A stretch of DNA of 64,000 nucleotides from CAXBNB01 sp965267535 (lineage in GTDB: Bacteria; Bacteroidota; Bacteroidia; Cytophagales; Cyclobacteriaceae). The stretch is from positions 2,480,001-2,544,000 of the forward strand of contig OZ254082.1 in the NCBI GenBank assembly GCA_965267535.1, read 5' to 3'. The translations under genes were made by a program, and so were the position numbers. This document shows, one piece after another, positions 35,257-44,512 of this stretch. The notes below the pieces were generated by a model. That model was given only the letters and a program-made list of their open reading frames with translations. It searched no databases and was not told where the DNA came from. Positions within the stretch are counted from its first letter, which is position 1. Each line of letters opens with the position of its first letter.

Positions 35257-36273
35257 ATGAAAATTTTAAAAATCATCGGACTTACCATTCTGGCGCTTGT
35301 CATTTTGGTAGTGCTAGTGGGTGTGTTCTCACCCCGAAACGTAGTGGTAGAGCGTTCTATCACCATTAATGCATCCGCCGAATCCGTTTTCGAAGAAGTC
35401 AACGGGATGAAAGTTTTTAACGCCTGGTCTCCCTGGCAAAAAATTGATCCTGAAGGTACAACCTACACGTATGAGGGACCCGAAACCGGCGTAGGATCTA
35501 AAATGAGCTGGAACAGCGAGCACCCAGAGGTAGGAAGTGGGTCGCAGGAAATAGTGGCTATGGAAGAAAACAGTAAAGTACGCACCGAGCTTTATTTTGG
35601 AGGATATGAAGACCCTAACTATGCCGAACTGCAAATCAAACCCGGCGATGAAAACACCACCGTTACCTGGACATTCGAAGGAGATATGGGAAGTAACCCT
35701 ATAGGCAAAATATTTGGGTTGTTTATGGACAGTATGCTGGGGCCAGCTTACGAAGAGGGCTTGAAAAACCTAAAAGCAATTGTTGAAGCCAAGCCTACGT
35801 TTGAGGTCAAAATTGGAGTGGAAGAAGTGAACCCCATAGCATACCTGGGTATGACAGAGAGCTTCGATATGAATGAAATGGATGCTATTGGCCCCAGAAT
35901 GGGTGAAATATACGGTCAGTTGGTAGCTCATGCACAAGCCAACAATATACAAATAACGGGAAAACCGTTTAGCATTTACCTGTCACAGTCCGAGACGCAA
36001 TGGGATACCGAGTTGGCCATTCCTATACAGGAAGGTCAGTATCCCACTACCGATAATATCAGTCAGGGCACTACACCCGGAGGTAAAGTAGTGAAGGCTA
36101 TACACATGGGAGACTACTACAAACTAGGCGATACCCACAAGGAGATCGCTCGTTTCATGGAGCACAAAAAACTTACCTCTTCCGGTTATCCATACGAAGT
36201 ATATGTCACTGACCCTATGAGTGTGCCGGATACTGCCAAGTGGATGACAGAAGTTTACTACCCGGTAAACTAA
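35257..36273 (+). CDS. SRPBCC / GyrI-like fusion protein
   Basis: The 338-residue protein has a membrane segment at residues 5-25 and then a SRPBCC domain (about 30-170: VVVERSITINASAESVFEEVN, WSPWQKIDPEG). The C-terminal half (about 185-335) resembles GyrI-like/effector-binding domain proteins (EVNPIAYLGMTESFDMNEMDAIGPRMGEIYGQL). Both are ligand-binding folds for small hydrophobic or cationic compounds. The fusion is seen in Bacteroidota. Function unknown. It ends at a hairpin shared with the convergent GT2 gene. Confidence 0.85.
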   Translation: MKILKIIGLTILALVILVVLVGVFSPRNVVVERSITINASAESVFEEVNGMKVFNAWSPWQKIDPEGTTYTYEGPETGVGSKMSWNSEHPEVGSGSQEIVAMEENSKVRTELYFGGYEDPNYAELQIKPGDENTTVTWTFEGDMGSNPIGKIFGLFMDSMLGPAYEEGLKNLKAIVEAKPTFEVKIGVEEVNPIAYLGMTESFDMNEMDAIGPRMGEIYGQLVAHAQANNIQITGKPFSIYLSQSETQWDTELAIPIQEGQYPTTDNISQGTTPGGKVVKAIHMGDYYKLGDTHKEIARFMEHKKLTSSGYPYEVYVTDPMSVPDTAKWMTEVYYPVN

Positions 36274-36293
36274 TCTAAGCTATCACTTCCAAG

Positions 36294-36334
36294 CAACTCT
36301 ATAAGCAATTGATAATTAATTGTTTATAGAGTTG
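36294..36334. terminator. Long hairpin between SRPBCC-GyrI and GT2 genes
   Basis: A 17-base stem with one mismatch and a 7-base loop: 36294-36310 pairs with 36318-36334. It lacks a long T run, so it may work less by Rho-independent release. Its right arm covers the last six codons of the GT2 gene. Confidence 0.6.
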
Positions 36335-37032
36335 TTATGATTCCAGTATTGTTGAGCAAAATGGCTTACATCCCGTCCCAATAGAAACAAAATCCAGATA
36401 CAGGCATCTGAAAAGAAAACGCTCAAAACACCACGCTCTCTAAATCTTCTTACCGAAGTTATTACTGGTGCCTTTATGAGTACAGTCTTGTTGGACCGCT
36501 CACGCATTTTACGGGAAAAATAGGCAGCTTCCATAATAGGCTTTTGAGGGATGCCCCCTACCTGATCAAATGTTTTGCTGAGACAAAAAATACCCTGATC
36601 GCCAAAGTAGCATCGATCCAGTCGATAGCGAATACGATTGATGAGTTGAATACTCTTATACACCCACTGAGAACTATCTGCCTCGTACTCAAAAGCCCCT
36701 CCTACTACACCGGGTTTGCTTATGGCTTCCACAATATGTTTGTCGAAGTTGACTGGTACGTGGGTATCGGCATCTAAAAAAAGTAAAATCTCACCGGTAG
36801 CATGACTAGCACCATAGTTTAGCGATTCGTACTTTTTTCCCTTAAAATCCGGACATTCGAAAACGGTGACTTCACTCCTTTTGATCTGTGATAGAGTGTG
36901 GTCGATGCTGCCACTATCCACTACGATCACTTCCAGCTGCGTCAACCCGGACTGGTTTTCGTATATTTTATTCAAAGTGGCATCTATGTATTCTGCCTCA
37001 TTGAGTGTAGGTATGATGATGGATATGGTCAT
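36316..37032 (-). CDS. Family 2 glycosyltransferase
   Basis: The 238-residue protein has the GT-A start MTISIIIPTLNEAEYIDATL and GEILLFLDADTHVP with the DAD metal motif. It ends with a C-terminal hydrophobic segment. It is the last gene of the polysaccharide operon, 3 bases after the asparagine-synthase-like gene. Acceptor and sugar are unknown. Confidence 0.85.
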   Translation of the reverse strand: MTISIIIPTLNEAEYIDATLNKIYENQSGLTQLEVIVVDSGSIDHTLSQIKRSEVTVFECPDFKGKKYESLNYGASHATGEILLFLDADTHVPVNFDKHIVEAISKPGVVGGAFEYEADSSQWVYKSIQLINRIRYRLDRCYFGDQGIFCLSKTFDQVGGIPQKPIMEAAYFSRKMRERSNKTVLIKAPVITSVRRFRERGVLSVFFSDACIWILFLLGRDVSHFAQQYWNHNNSINN

Positions 37033-37035
37033 AGA

Positions 37036-38511
37036 TCATCGAAAATAACGAAAATGTAAACGTTTGTATAGTGTGTAAACGCCTATGACGTTCAGCGTGC
37101 GTATGATGCGGTATTTCCAGCTGTTGTTTGGATACACAGACAATGCAGTTTCATCCAATTGCTCTATGATTTTTTTATGTAAAACCGGAAAGTACCGGTC
37201 TCTGTTTTTTTCATCCACTGATAAAAACAATTCCATTAACTGATGACAATTTACCAGCGAAAAATCCTCTATAACAGTACCCATAGCTGATCTTCCGTTA
37301 GCCAGCCAATTTCCCATTTTCTCCTCCCAGTAAAACATATCAAGGATATTATATCCATATTTGTCAAATATGGATTTACTGTCATTTATCCACTTTTGAT
37401 ATAAATCTTCTACATAAGCTATTCCTCCAAACGCATTGAGCCTGGCCAACACCTTACCATCTACTTTTTTGGAATCAACCTGATAATGATAATAATTGCG
37501 CGCAAATTCACTGACACAGGTAATGTTCAGATTCGTTTTGTATTGCTTGAAAAACACATGGTAAAAAGCTGAAAATTGATTTTCATTGGCAAGGGGCACA
37601 TTCTCTCTCATTTGTTTTTTCACCTCATCTCCTAATGTGGGAGAATAGCGGTGTGCATGAAAAGGAATGCCCAATTGACCTAACAATTGCCGGGGCGTCT
37701 GGATGTCCTGATGCGTATCCCTGAGACTTGTATGTTGGATGATAAAATAGGTATTCTTAGGGTTGTAAGGTAGCGATGCTGCCAACATCAAGCGGCTGTC
37801 CCAACCTCCTGTAACAGCTATAAGCAACGGATACCGGTGTGCGGCTGCTTCCATAAAGCCTCGCAGCATGGAGGCAGCTTGTACGGCAGCTGTAGCCAGC
37901 GGTACAGGTTCTATTTCCTTATTGGGAAAATAACGTTTTACCTCACCGGAGCAAATGCTCAGGTAGTGATTAACCTGCAATTTGTACACTCCCTCATAAG
38001 GGGTAGTATGCCGTATAGTTTCTTTTCGTTTTTTAAATTCAGGCGCCTGATAAAAGCCCTTTTCGTCGGAGGCCGGAGCAAGAGGAATAAATTTGCCAAG
38101 CAAAGAAGGTTGAGCACTCAACCACCACTCATCATTTCGCCGCGTATAGTATACTTCGCGCTGACCAGTAGCATCATGAATGATTTTAATGTCATTTGCT
38201 TCGTGAAACAGGATGGCAAACCGGCCTGCATAACAGGAAAGCCTCTTTGCCAACTCCTGTACAGATGTCGCCTGTGACAGCTCGTTTACTATGTCTTGAT
38301 TGCCTGCTTTAGGGGTTTTACTGTCAAATAGGAAACCAATCAACAGTAAGGTGCCATTATTGGCTACTGTAACCTCCAGATTGGGATGTGAGTAAATAAA
38401 AAAATGCTCAAAAAGTGTTTCCTTCCAGCCATCGAACAACGACAAGCGCTTTGGAGCTACAATGTACTGACGGTTAAACAACAGTTCGCCTTTTTCTTCT
38501 TTGCTCAGCAT
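37036..38511 (-). CDS. Asparagine-synthase-like amidotransferase, no N-terminal Cys
   Basis: The 491-residue protein has an N-terminal part that resembles an Ntn glutaminase (YAGRFAILFHEANDIKIIHDATGQREVYYTRRN) but starts MLSKEEKG, so the catalytic Cys2 is absent. The C-terminal synthetase half has the PP-loop-like TGGWDSR (residues 234-240), the modified SGGxDS. It could use ammonia or an amine donor to amidate a sugar or carboxylate in a glycan. Homologues with TGGWDS occur in exopolysaccharide clusters. It is 1-3 bases from its neighbours in a polysaccharide operon. Confidence 0.85.
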   Translation of the reverse strand: MLSKEEKGELLFNRQYIVAPKRLSLFDGWKETLFEHFFIYSHPNLEVTVANNGTLLLIGFLFDSKTPKAGNQDIVNELSQATSVQELAKRLSCYAGRFAILFHEANDIKIIHDATGQREVYYTRRNDEWWLSAQPSLLGKFIPLAPASDEKGFYQAPEFKKRKETIRHTTPYEGVYKLQVNHYLSICSGEVKRYFPNKEIEPVPLATAAVQAASMLRGFMEAAAHRYPLLIAVTGGWDSRLMLAASLPYNPKNTYFIIQHTSLRDTHQDIQTPRQLLGQLGIPFHAHRYSPTLGDEVKKQMRENVPLANENQFSAFYHVFFKQYKTNLNITCVSEFARNYYHYQVDSKKVDGKVLARLNAFGGIAYVEDLYQKWINDSKSIFDKYGYNILDMFYWEEKMGNWLANGRSAMGTVIEDFSLVNCHQLMELFLSVDEKNRDRYFPVLHKKIIEQLDETALSVYPNNSWKYRIIRTLNVIGVYTLYKRLHFRYFR

Positions 38512-38512
38512 G

Positions 38513-39988
38513 TTAGAACTTTTTCAAAAACTGACTAATGGAATCGTTGATATCGGGAGATAAGCGTAGAAAATAGGCAGGAATCCAGTACAGTAGCGTC
38601 AGCGCTGAACCCCGTAGCAGGATGTTGATGTAAAAGCTATCCAATACCGGTAAAGCGTTTACAACAAAATAGCACAGAAGCCCCAGACCAGAAATAATTA
38701 AAAACCACCTCCCAATAGGTTGATAATCCAGTTTTTGATACAAGAAAATAAAACGAGCCACATTTACCAGAACAACAGCCAGAGCCGATGCTATAGCCGC
38801 CCCATCGATTCCCAGCAGGGGAATGAAAACGTAATTGAGCACGATTACCAGCAAAATCAGTGCTGCCACAAAAAAGGTATTGTACCTAAAAAATCGAGAA
38901 GTGGAAATAATTTCAGTATTCACACCGGCCAGCATATCTACTATTTGTCCTATACCGATATACAGTATTACATACTTACCGGCGGTGTATTCCGGGGGGA
39001 TCAGCTGAAGGACAAAGTCGACATTGAGCCATACGCCTAAAAACAAGTAAACGGCAAACAAATATTGGTGCAGGCAGCTTTTGCTATACACCGATTTTAT
39101 AGTTGGTATGTCGTTGTTTTTCCATGCATCAGACACCACAACAATGGCTACTCTTTTCAGGCTTTTGGAAGGAATACTCACAAAAATGCCAAAAAAGAAA
39201 ACGATGGTGTAAATACCATTTTGCGCTAGTCCGAGCATATTACTGATCATAACACGATCCACCTCCAGCACGATGATGGTGCCCATACTCCCGAGCAAAC
39301 CATACAAGCCCAACTGGCGCAATTCTTTCCCCATGCCTGCGCTGTTTTGTTTGAACAATGCAAAGTCAAAGCTGTAGCTTTTTTTGATCAGAATGTGTGC
39401 AATAGCAGTGAGCCCGGGTATAGAAAGCCCTAAAATGTAAAGCCAAAACAGGTAGACAAACGGGTAACCTTCTACAAACCAAAAGGCAAAAAGTGCCAAA
39501 GTAAGTATCAGTTTGGCAAGCATGTTTTCTGTGATGGCACCCAGCACAGAATTGTACAACATGCGAATGAAAGTGTCAAAATTCTTGAAAACCAACCGAA
39601 AGACAAACAACACCATAAATCCTATGGCAAACGGTGCAAAAAAGCGCGCTTCGTTCTTCGCATTGATCAACTGGTCTTCGAGCAACACATACGATAATAT
39701 GCCCAAAACACCACCCATGAGAGTCATTAGAAATGAAAAAGCAAAGAACCCATTGTGTCCGCCTTGCTCATTTCTGAATTTTGGGAAGACTTTCACTGTA
39801 ATGAGCGGCACTCCCAATGCACAAATGGTAGAAAAGATAATAGTAGCTGAATTGAGAAAACTCAGAAGCCCTATTTTTTCCTGAGAAATCAGGTTGGGTA
39901 ACAGGACTGTGGTATTGACAAAACCCAGCAATACACCCACATAATTAAATATGGCCGATTGTGTCGCTTGTGTTTTGATCATTCCCAT
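38513..39988 (-). CDS. Polysaccharide flippase (Wzx/MATE-like)
   Basis: The 491-residue protein has about 12-14 membrane segments and the Wzx-type start (TQSAIFNYVGVLLGFVNTTVLLPNLISQEKIGLL), a family that flips lipid-linked oligosaccharides. It is 1 base from the synthase-like gene and 7 bases from the methyltransferase gene. It probably exports the glycan of this cluster. No Wzy polymerase is obvious. Confidence 0.85.
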   Translation of the reverse strand: MGMIKTQATQSAIFNYVGVLLGFVNTTVLLPNLISQEKIGLLSFLNSATIIFSTICALGVPLITVKVFPKFRNEQGGHNGFFAFSFLMTLMGGVLGILSYVLLEDQLINAKNEARFFAPFAIGFMVLFVFRLVFKNFDTFIRMLYNSVLGAITENMLAKLILTLALFAFWFVEGYPFVYLFWLYILGLSIPGLTAIAHILIKKSYSFDFALFKQNSAGMGKELRQLGLYGLLGSMGTIIVLEVDRVMISNMLGLAQNGIYTIVFFFGIFVSIPSKSLKRVAIVVVSDAWKNNDIPTIKSVYSKSCLHQYLFAVYLFLGVWLNVDFVLQLIPPEYTAGKYVILYIGIGQIVDMLAGVNTEIISTSRFFRYNTFFVAALILLVIVLNYVFIPLLGIDGAAIASALAVVLVNVARFIFLYQKLDYQPIGRWFLIISGLGLLCYFVVNALPVLDSFYINILLRGSALTLLYWIPAYFLRLSPDINDSISQFLKKF

Positions 39989-39995
39989 AGTTTGC

Positions 39996-40706
39996 TCAGG
40001 GTTTTATCCAGAAAGTAGTATCTGTAGTACCCGATGTGCAGGTATACGAAGGCCAGTCGGCCAGTTTTTCAAATACAATGGTATACCGCTCTCTTTCAGA
40101 ATTGTCCAGTATGAGAAGCCCTCCTGACTTTAGCTTGGATACATTCGAAAACAGGCATTCGGGGCGGGCTCTGCCATCTACCAGAATATAGTCGAAATAC
40201 GCATCTTCAAAACCGGAAAGCGCCAGAAAGTAATTGGTGTACTCTTTACGGTAGCTATACTCCTCGGGAGATATATCCCAAACACTGTAAAAATCGGGCA
40301 ATACAGCATCTTTTGTATCCTCCTGAGCCGGCACATACCTGTAGTCTACATTTCCAATACCTTTTTGTTGCAGCAGATTTTGTACCTGTTTGAACCAACC
40401 CTCATGGTGTTCGATACTCACCAGATGTCCGGATAACTTACAAAAAAACTGCGTGCTACTGCCACTACCAAACTCCACACCTTTCATGTCTTTGGTCAGG
40501 TATTGCCTGAAAAAAGAAATTGCCGTGATGCACAGCCACGGAACTTCAGGATTGAACAGTTTGTAGAGTTTATAATGAAATTTGATCAGGGGTCGTTTAA
40601 TACGCCATGCTATATAACTCAATCCTTTTTTCTCCCCGGTTTTGTGGTTTTTGGAGATAATGAGCGGGTGTGCGTCTATTTTCTCTAGTAGAGCTAAAGC
40701 ATTCAT
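39996..40706 (-). CDS. Class I methyltransferase-like protein
   Basis: The 236-residue protein has GVEFGSGSSTQFFCKLSGHLVSIEHHEGW, a glycine-rich SAM-like site, then YDYILVDGRARPECL-like (FDYILVDGRARPECL) and GGLLILDNSERERY. The features match methyltransferases of glycan clusters. I start it at 40706, whose ATG overlaps the GT4 stop (ATGA). Target is probably a sugar or the carrier. Confidence 0.8.
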   Translation of the reverse strand: MNALALLEKIDAHPLIISKNHKTGEKKGLSYIAWRIKRPLIKFHYKLYKLFNPEVPWLCITAISFFRQYLTKDMKGVEFGSGSSTQFFCKLSGHLVSIEHHEGWFKQVQNLLQQKGIGNVDYRYVPAQEDTKDAVLPDFYSVWDISPEEYSYRKEYTNYFLALSGFEDAYFDYILVDGRARPECLFSNVSKLKSGGLLILDNSERERYTIVFEKLADWPSYTCTSGTTDTTFWIKP

Positions 40707-41905
40707 CGTTTTGTTATTTGTTGGTAAAAATCGACCAATTGACGTCCGGTATACTCCCAATTGTATTTTTCGGCTACAGCCTTCCTGCCGTTTTTGCCCA
40801 TTTGCGTGCGTAGTTCAGTATTGTTATAAAGTGTTTTTACTTTTCCCACAAAATCCGTTACCGATTTTTCTTTAAATGCCAGTCCGCTCTGCGTTTCTTC
40901 TACCAATTGCTGCTGGGCAGTACAGTCACTCACCAGCAATGTACAACCCAATGCCATGTACTGAAAAAGCTTATTGGCATAGGTGGTATCGTGGTGCAAA
41001 TTGCGATAAAGCGGACTAATGCCCACATGAGCCGCCCGGATATAAGAAGGGAATAATGTAGCATCCTGCCAGCCCGTAAAATCAATATAATCAGACACTT
41101 CCAGCTTGTCAGCCCGAGCTTTTAATTCCTCGTCAAAAGAACTTTTTCCTACTACTACCAGCATTAGGTTATCGATAGTAGGGATCAGCTCCCTGAGTCC
41201 CTCAATAGCGGTAAGTATTCCCCTGCGTTCGGAAGTATCTCCCAGATACAAGAGTACAAACCGGTTGGCATACTTTTCCACCACTTCTTGGTTTATGTAG
41301 CTGACAGCATAATTTTTATCGACCACATTTGGAGCTACAGCTATACGGTCATAGCCGGTCCGTCTCTGTAGGTCATCACGTGCAGCTTCTGTCACTACGA
41401 CCACACCATCAGCTTGTTTAACGAGTCGTTCCTCCCACGATTTCCACCGACTGGGAGAAATAAATAGCCGGCCTGGAAACTGGTTTACATGCTTGTAATG
41501 CTTCATGATCTCGGGCCTGTTTTCGTGCAGGTCGAGTATTACTTTAAACGGAGTTGACTTTTGTACATAATAAACAGCTCGTGCTACCTGTATGTCGTGG
41601 ATGTGAACCAGATCGCAACCGGTATTGCATACAAACCGACGAATGGCCCGCTTTACCCACCAATGATAAAATGGCACGGTATAGGCCAATGCAGATAGCT
41701 TAAACAACAGAGGGCTACAGTAATACCTGTGAACTTCGATCCCTTTGTAGGTTTCACGCTGTTGAAAATTTTTCTCATATGAGAAAGCAAACAGGTGAAC
41801 CTCAAACCCTGAATTGATCAATATCAACGCTTCATTTTCTACCCTTGGATCAGGTGGAAAATCGCTATCCAGAATCATTCCAACAATGGGTTTGCTTTTA
41901 CTCAA
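40703..41905 (-). CDS. Family 4 glycosyltransferase
   Basis: The 400-residue GT-B enzyme has KPIVGMILDSDFPPDPRVENEAL near the start, FVLLYLGDTSERRGILTAIEGL in the nucleotide-sugar half, and the GT4 EX7E-like region around YMALGCTLLVSDCTAQQQLVEE. I start it with TTG at 41905, which is preceded by AAGGGAG and leaves 13 bases after YfhO; the longer in-frame start at 41956 (also TTG) overlaps YfhO. Its product and acceptor are unknown. It ends overlapping the methyltransferase gene. Confidence 0.82.
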   Translation of the reverse strand: MSKSKPIVGMILDSDFPPDPRVENEALILINSGFEVHLFAFSYEKNFQQRETYKGIEVHRYYCSPLLFKLSALAYTVPFYHWWVKRAIRRFVCNTGCDLVHIHDIQVARAVYYVQKSTPFKVILDLHENRPEIMKHYKHVNQFPGRLFISPSRWKSWEERLVKQADGVVVVTEAARDDLQRRTGYDRIAVAPNVVDKNYAVSYINQEVVEKYANRFVLLYLGDTSERRGILTAIEGLRELIPTIDNLMLVVVGKSSFDEELKARADKLEVSDYIDFTGWQDATLFPSYIRAAHVGISPLYRNLHHDTTYANKLFQYMALGCTLLVSDCTAQQQLVEETQSGLAFKEKSVTDFVGKVKTLYNNTELRTQMGKNGRKAVAEKYNWEYTGRQLVDFYQQITKR

Positions 41906-41918
41906 CGCCGCTCCCTTT

Positions 41919-44360
41919 TTAAGATTTTTTAAAGGTGTAAAACAATCCTCCTGCAAAGGCTAAAAGAATACAGCCACTGAAAATTAGCATCAGCATGTTT
42001 CCTATTCGGTACGAATCCGGGTCAAATTCAAATTCGATCACATGATTTCCCTCGGGTACTTCCAGCCCTCTTAGTACATAGTTTACACGGAGTATATCCA
42101 CTTCGTTACCATCTATTTTAGCAGTCCATCCTTTGGGGTAATAAATCTCTGAGAAAACCGCAAAAGCATCAGCAAAGCAAGTGGTTTCATACTTGAGGTA
42201 GTTGGGTTTATATTCGGTTAGCTGAATGATGTTGGCTGCACTGTAAGTATCATTTTTTGTATCAAAAATTGAAGTATCGACTACCGCTACAGTCTTGGTA
42301 TCGATCTCGTTCAGGGCCGCTATTTCTTCGTCTGCACTGCCTACTTTTTGTATGCCAGACACAAACCATGCATTGCCGTTGGCTTCCGGATTGCGGATAA
42401 CTGCGCCGGCCTGATCTCCCGCAATAATGTAGCGTGTGTTGAGCATGTTGAGTATCGGATATTCGTTAAAGTTGGTTTTGCCCGACTGCAGGTTGTTGAT
42501 CAAAAAGGAAGATTCTTTCGTAATGCCATGCTCTATCAAATCCTGATACCTACGCATCTTGGCACCATGATAACCCCCTATGGATTTGTGGTGATATGAA
42601 GTGCGGGCATCATTAAATCCACCCAGCAGATTGTACACCCTGTAGTTGGGGTCTTTGTCTTTCAATATTTGCTGATCGGCACCATTCGGAGCAAAATTAG
42701 CCCGGTGAGGATTGCGTTTAAAGTCACCACTTTCAATAAAACGCTTGTCGACCAAAAACATATCCAAAACCACCAACAGCCCTACTAAGCCCAAAGCAAG
42801 GTTGAGCTGCAATTTGCCTTTGAAATAAAACCAAAGTACACCTGCGACAGCTACTACATAAAATAAAGAACGCAGGGCGTCCATGCGCAAAAGGCTCTGG
42901 CGATCGGCTCTCAGGGCTTCTAAAAACCACGCCGGATATGAAGCCAGGCGTTCGTCGATAGCTCCCCTGAAACTTCCGATACCTGCAAACAAAGCAGACA
43001 ACAACGCAAAACCTCCGGTAATACCTAGTGCTATTAAAAATTTCTTTTGATTCTCTTTGTTCCAGCCTTGCTGAATCAGTTTTTCTAATCCCAGAAAACC
43101 ACCAAGCACCATACACAGCACGGAGATGATAATGGCAAAGGTCACAGATCTGAATTTGTTGTAGCCGGGCATATAGTCAAACAGAAAATAATTGATGCCC
43201 GAAGCGCTACTGCCCCAGCTCAAGACTATCCCAAAAAGAAAGGCTGCAGCCAGCCATATCCTGTATCGGTTGTCGAGCACAAGCAGCCCAAGTACAAACA
43301 AAAATACCACAACGGCACCCCCATAGTATGGAGCTGTCATGGGTTGGTCGCCCCAGTAGGCAGGTGCATTTTCTACCTGACTTTTAATTTGTTGTCTATC
43401 CAGACCGTTTTTCCGCAAAGCCTCTTCCAGGTTTGAATCTTTACCCAAATCCTGCTGAGAAGCTCCACCGAAAAAATTGGGGATAAATAAAAATACCGGT
43501 TCGAAGATGCCATTACTATACTGAAATGCATAATCCTTGTCTAATCCATCGGCTTTAGGTGTATCGGCAGAGGTGAGTTCGGATGTTCCTCGTATAGAGT
43601 ACTTGCCGTACTCATACACTGTCCATAATCGACCTATATTAGCGCCTACAGCCAGGCCTGCTGCTATTACCAGTACACCCAGTACTTTTAAAAAATGCGT
43701 ATGTTCTCCGGCACGTATGGCATAAACCAACCTTACAATACCATAGAATACCACAATTAACAACAGGTAATACGTCATTTGAAGGTGGTTTACCCGTAGC
43801 TCAAGAGCCAACCCGAGACTGGTGAGTATAAATCCCCAAAGCACCGAACGGTTAAATGCCAAATGAATGCCTCCCAGCACCAGAGGCATAAAAGCCACCG
43901 CTGCTATTTTGCTATTGTGCCCTGCTCCTATAGATATCATGATAAAGCCGGTAAGCCCAAATGCCAGAGCAGCAGAAACGGCGATCCACGAGCGTACACC
44001 AAAAGTAAGCATCATAATATAGAAGCTGATAAAACTCAAAAACACCAAATGCACCGGACTGGGCAGCCAAAGCGATAGTGCTTTTTGAACATGCACAATC
44101 AGGTCGCCGGAAAAAACGGTGCTTACCAGATAGGCCGGCATGCCCCCAAACATAGCGTTGGTCCAGAGGGCCTCTTCACCATGTTGTTCTCTGTAATCAA
44201 TCACTTCTTTGGCTCCTCCCTCCCATTGTAAAATATCGTGCTGGGCTAGTCCTTTGTTTTCAAAAACTACAGGTGCAAAAAACAGCACACAGACAACTAA
44301 AAAAATCAAGACAGCTATAACGTGAGGAACTAACTGCTTTTTAAAATCAAATGAAGACAT
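41919..44360 (-). CDS. YfhO family membrane protein
   Basis: The 813-residue protein has at least 12 membrane segments and the YfhO pattern: ENKGLAQHDILQWEGGAKEV near the start and ITKESSFLINNLQSGKTN, PILNMLNTRYIIAG in the periplasmic part. YfhO proteins are GT-C-like and in Bacillus add sugar to lipoteichoic acid. It is the first gene of the polysaccharide operon, so it may decorate the glycan at the outer face of the membrane. Confidence 0.88.
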   Translation of the reverse strand: MSSFDFKKQLVPHVIAVLIFLVVCVLFFAPVVFENKGLAQHDILQWEGGAKEVIDYREQHGEEALWTNAMFGGMPAYLVSTVFSGDLIVHVQKALSLWLPSPVHLVFLSFISFYIMMLTFGVRSWIAVSAALAFGLTGFIMISIGAGHNSKIAAVAFMPLVLGGIHLAFNRSVLWGFILTSLGLALELRVNHLQMTYYLLLIVVFYGIVRLVYAIRAGEHTHFLKVLGVLVIAAGLAVGANIGRLWTVYEYGKYSIRGTSELTSADTPKADGLDKDYAFQYSNGIFEPVFLFIPNFFGGASQQDLGKDSNLEEALRKNGLDRQQIKSQVENAPAYWGDQPMTAPYYGGAVVVFLFVLGLLVLDNRYRIWLAAAFLFGIVLSWGSSASGINYFLFDYMPGYNKFRSVTFAIIISVLCMVLGGFLGLEKLIQQGWNKENQKKFLIALGITGGFALLSALFAGIGSFRGAIDERLASYPAWFLEALRADRQSLLRMDALRSLFYVVAVAGVLWFYFKGKLQLNLALGLVGLLVVLDMFLVDKRFIESGDFKRNPHRANFAPNGADQQILKDKDPNYRVYNLLGGFNDARTSYHHKSIGGYHGAKMRRYQDLIEHGITKESSFLINNLQSGKTNFNEYPILNMLNTRYIIAGDQAGAVIRNPEANGNAWFVSGIQKVGSADEEIAALNEIDTKTVAVVDTSIFDTKNDTYSAANIIQLTEYKPNYLKYETTCFADAFAVFSEIYYPKGWTAKIDGNEVDILRVNYVLRGLEVPEGNHVIEFEFDPDSYRIGNMLMLIFSGCILLAFAGGLFYTFKKS

Positions 44361-44512
44361 AAATAGTATAGTAGTTTGGAAGTGATATAAATGTGGGTAT
44401 TGTTTAGTTTTCTTTTCAAAAACGATGTTGATACAAACAACAAACCGCTTTCTTTTACATGGTTATTACGCGTGGTGTAAAACAAAAAGTAATATTAAGA
44501 AATTGAGTGTAA

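Noticed and set aside
41906..41956. Longer start of the GT4 gene
   Set aside because: The TTG at 41956 overlaps YfhO, while the TTG at 41905 has a good ribosome-binding sequence and leaves a normal gap.
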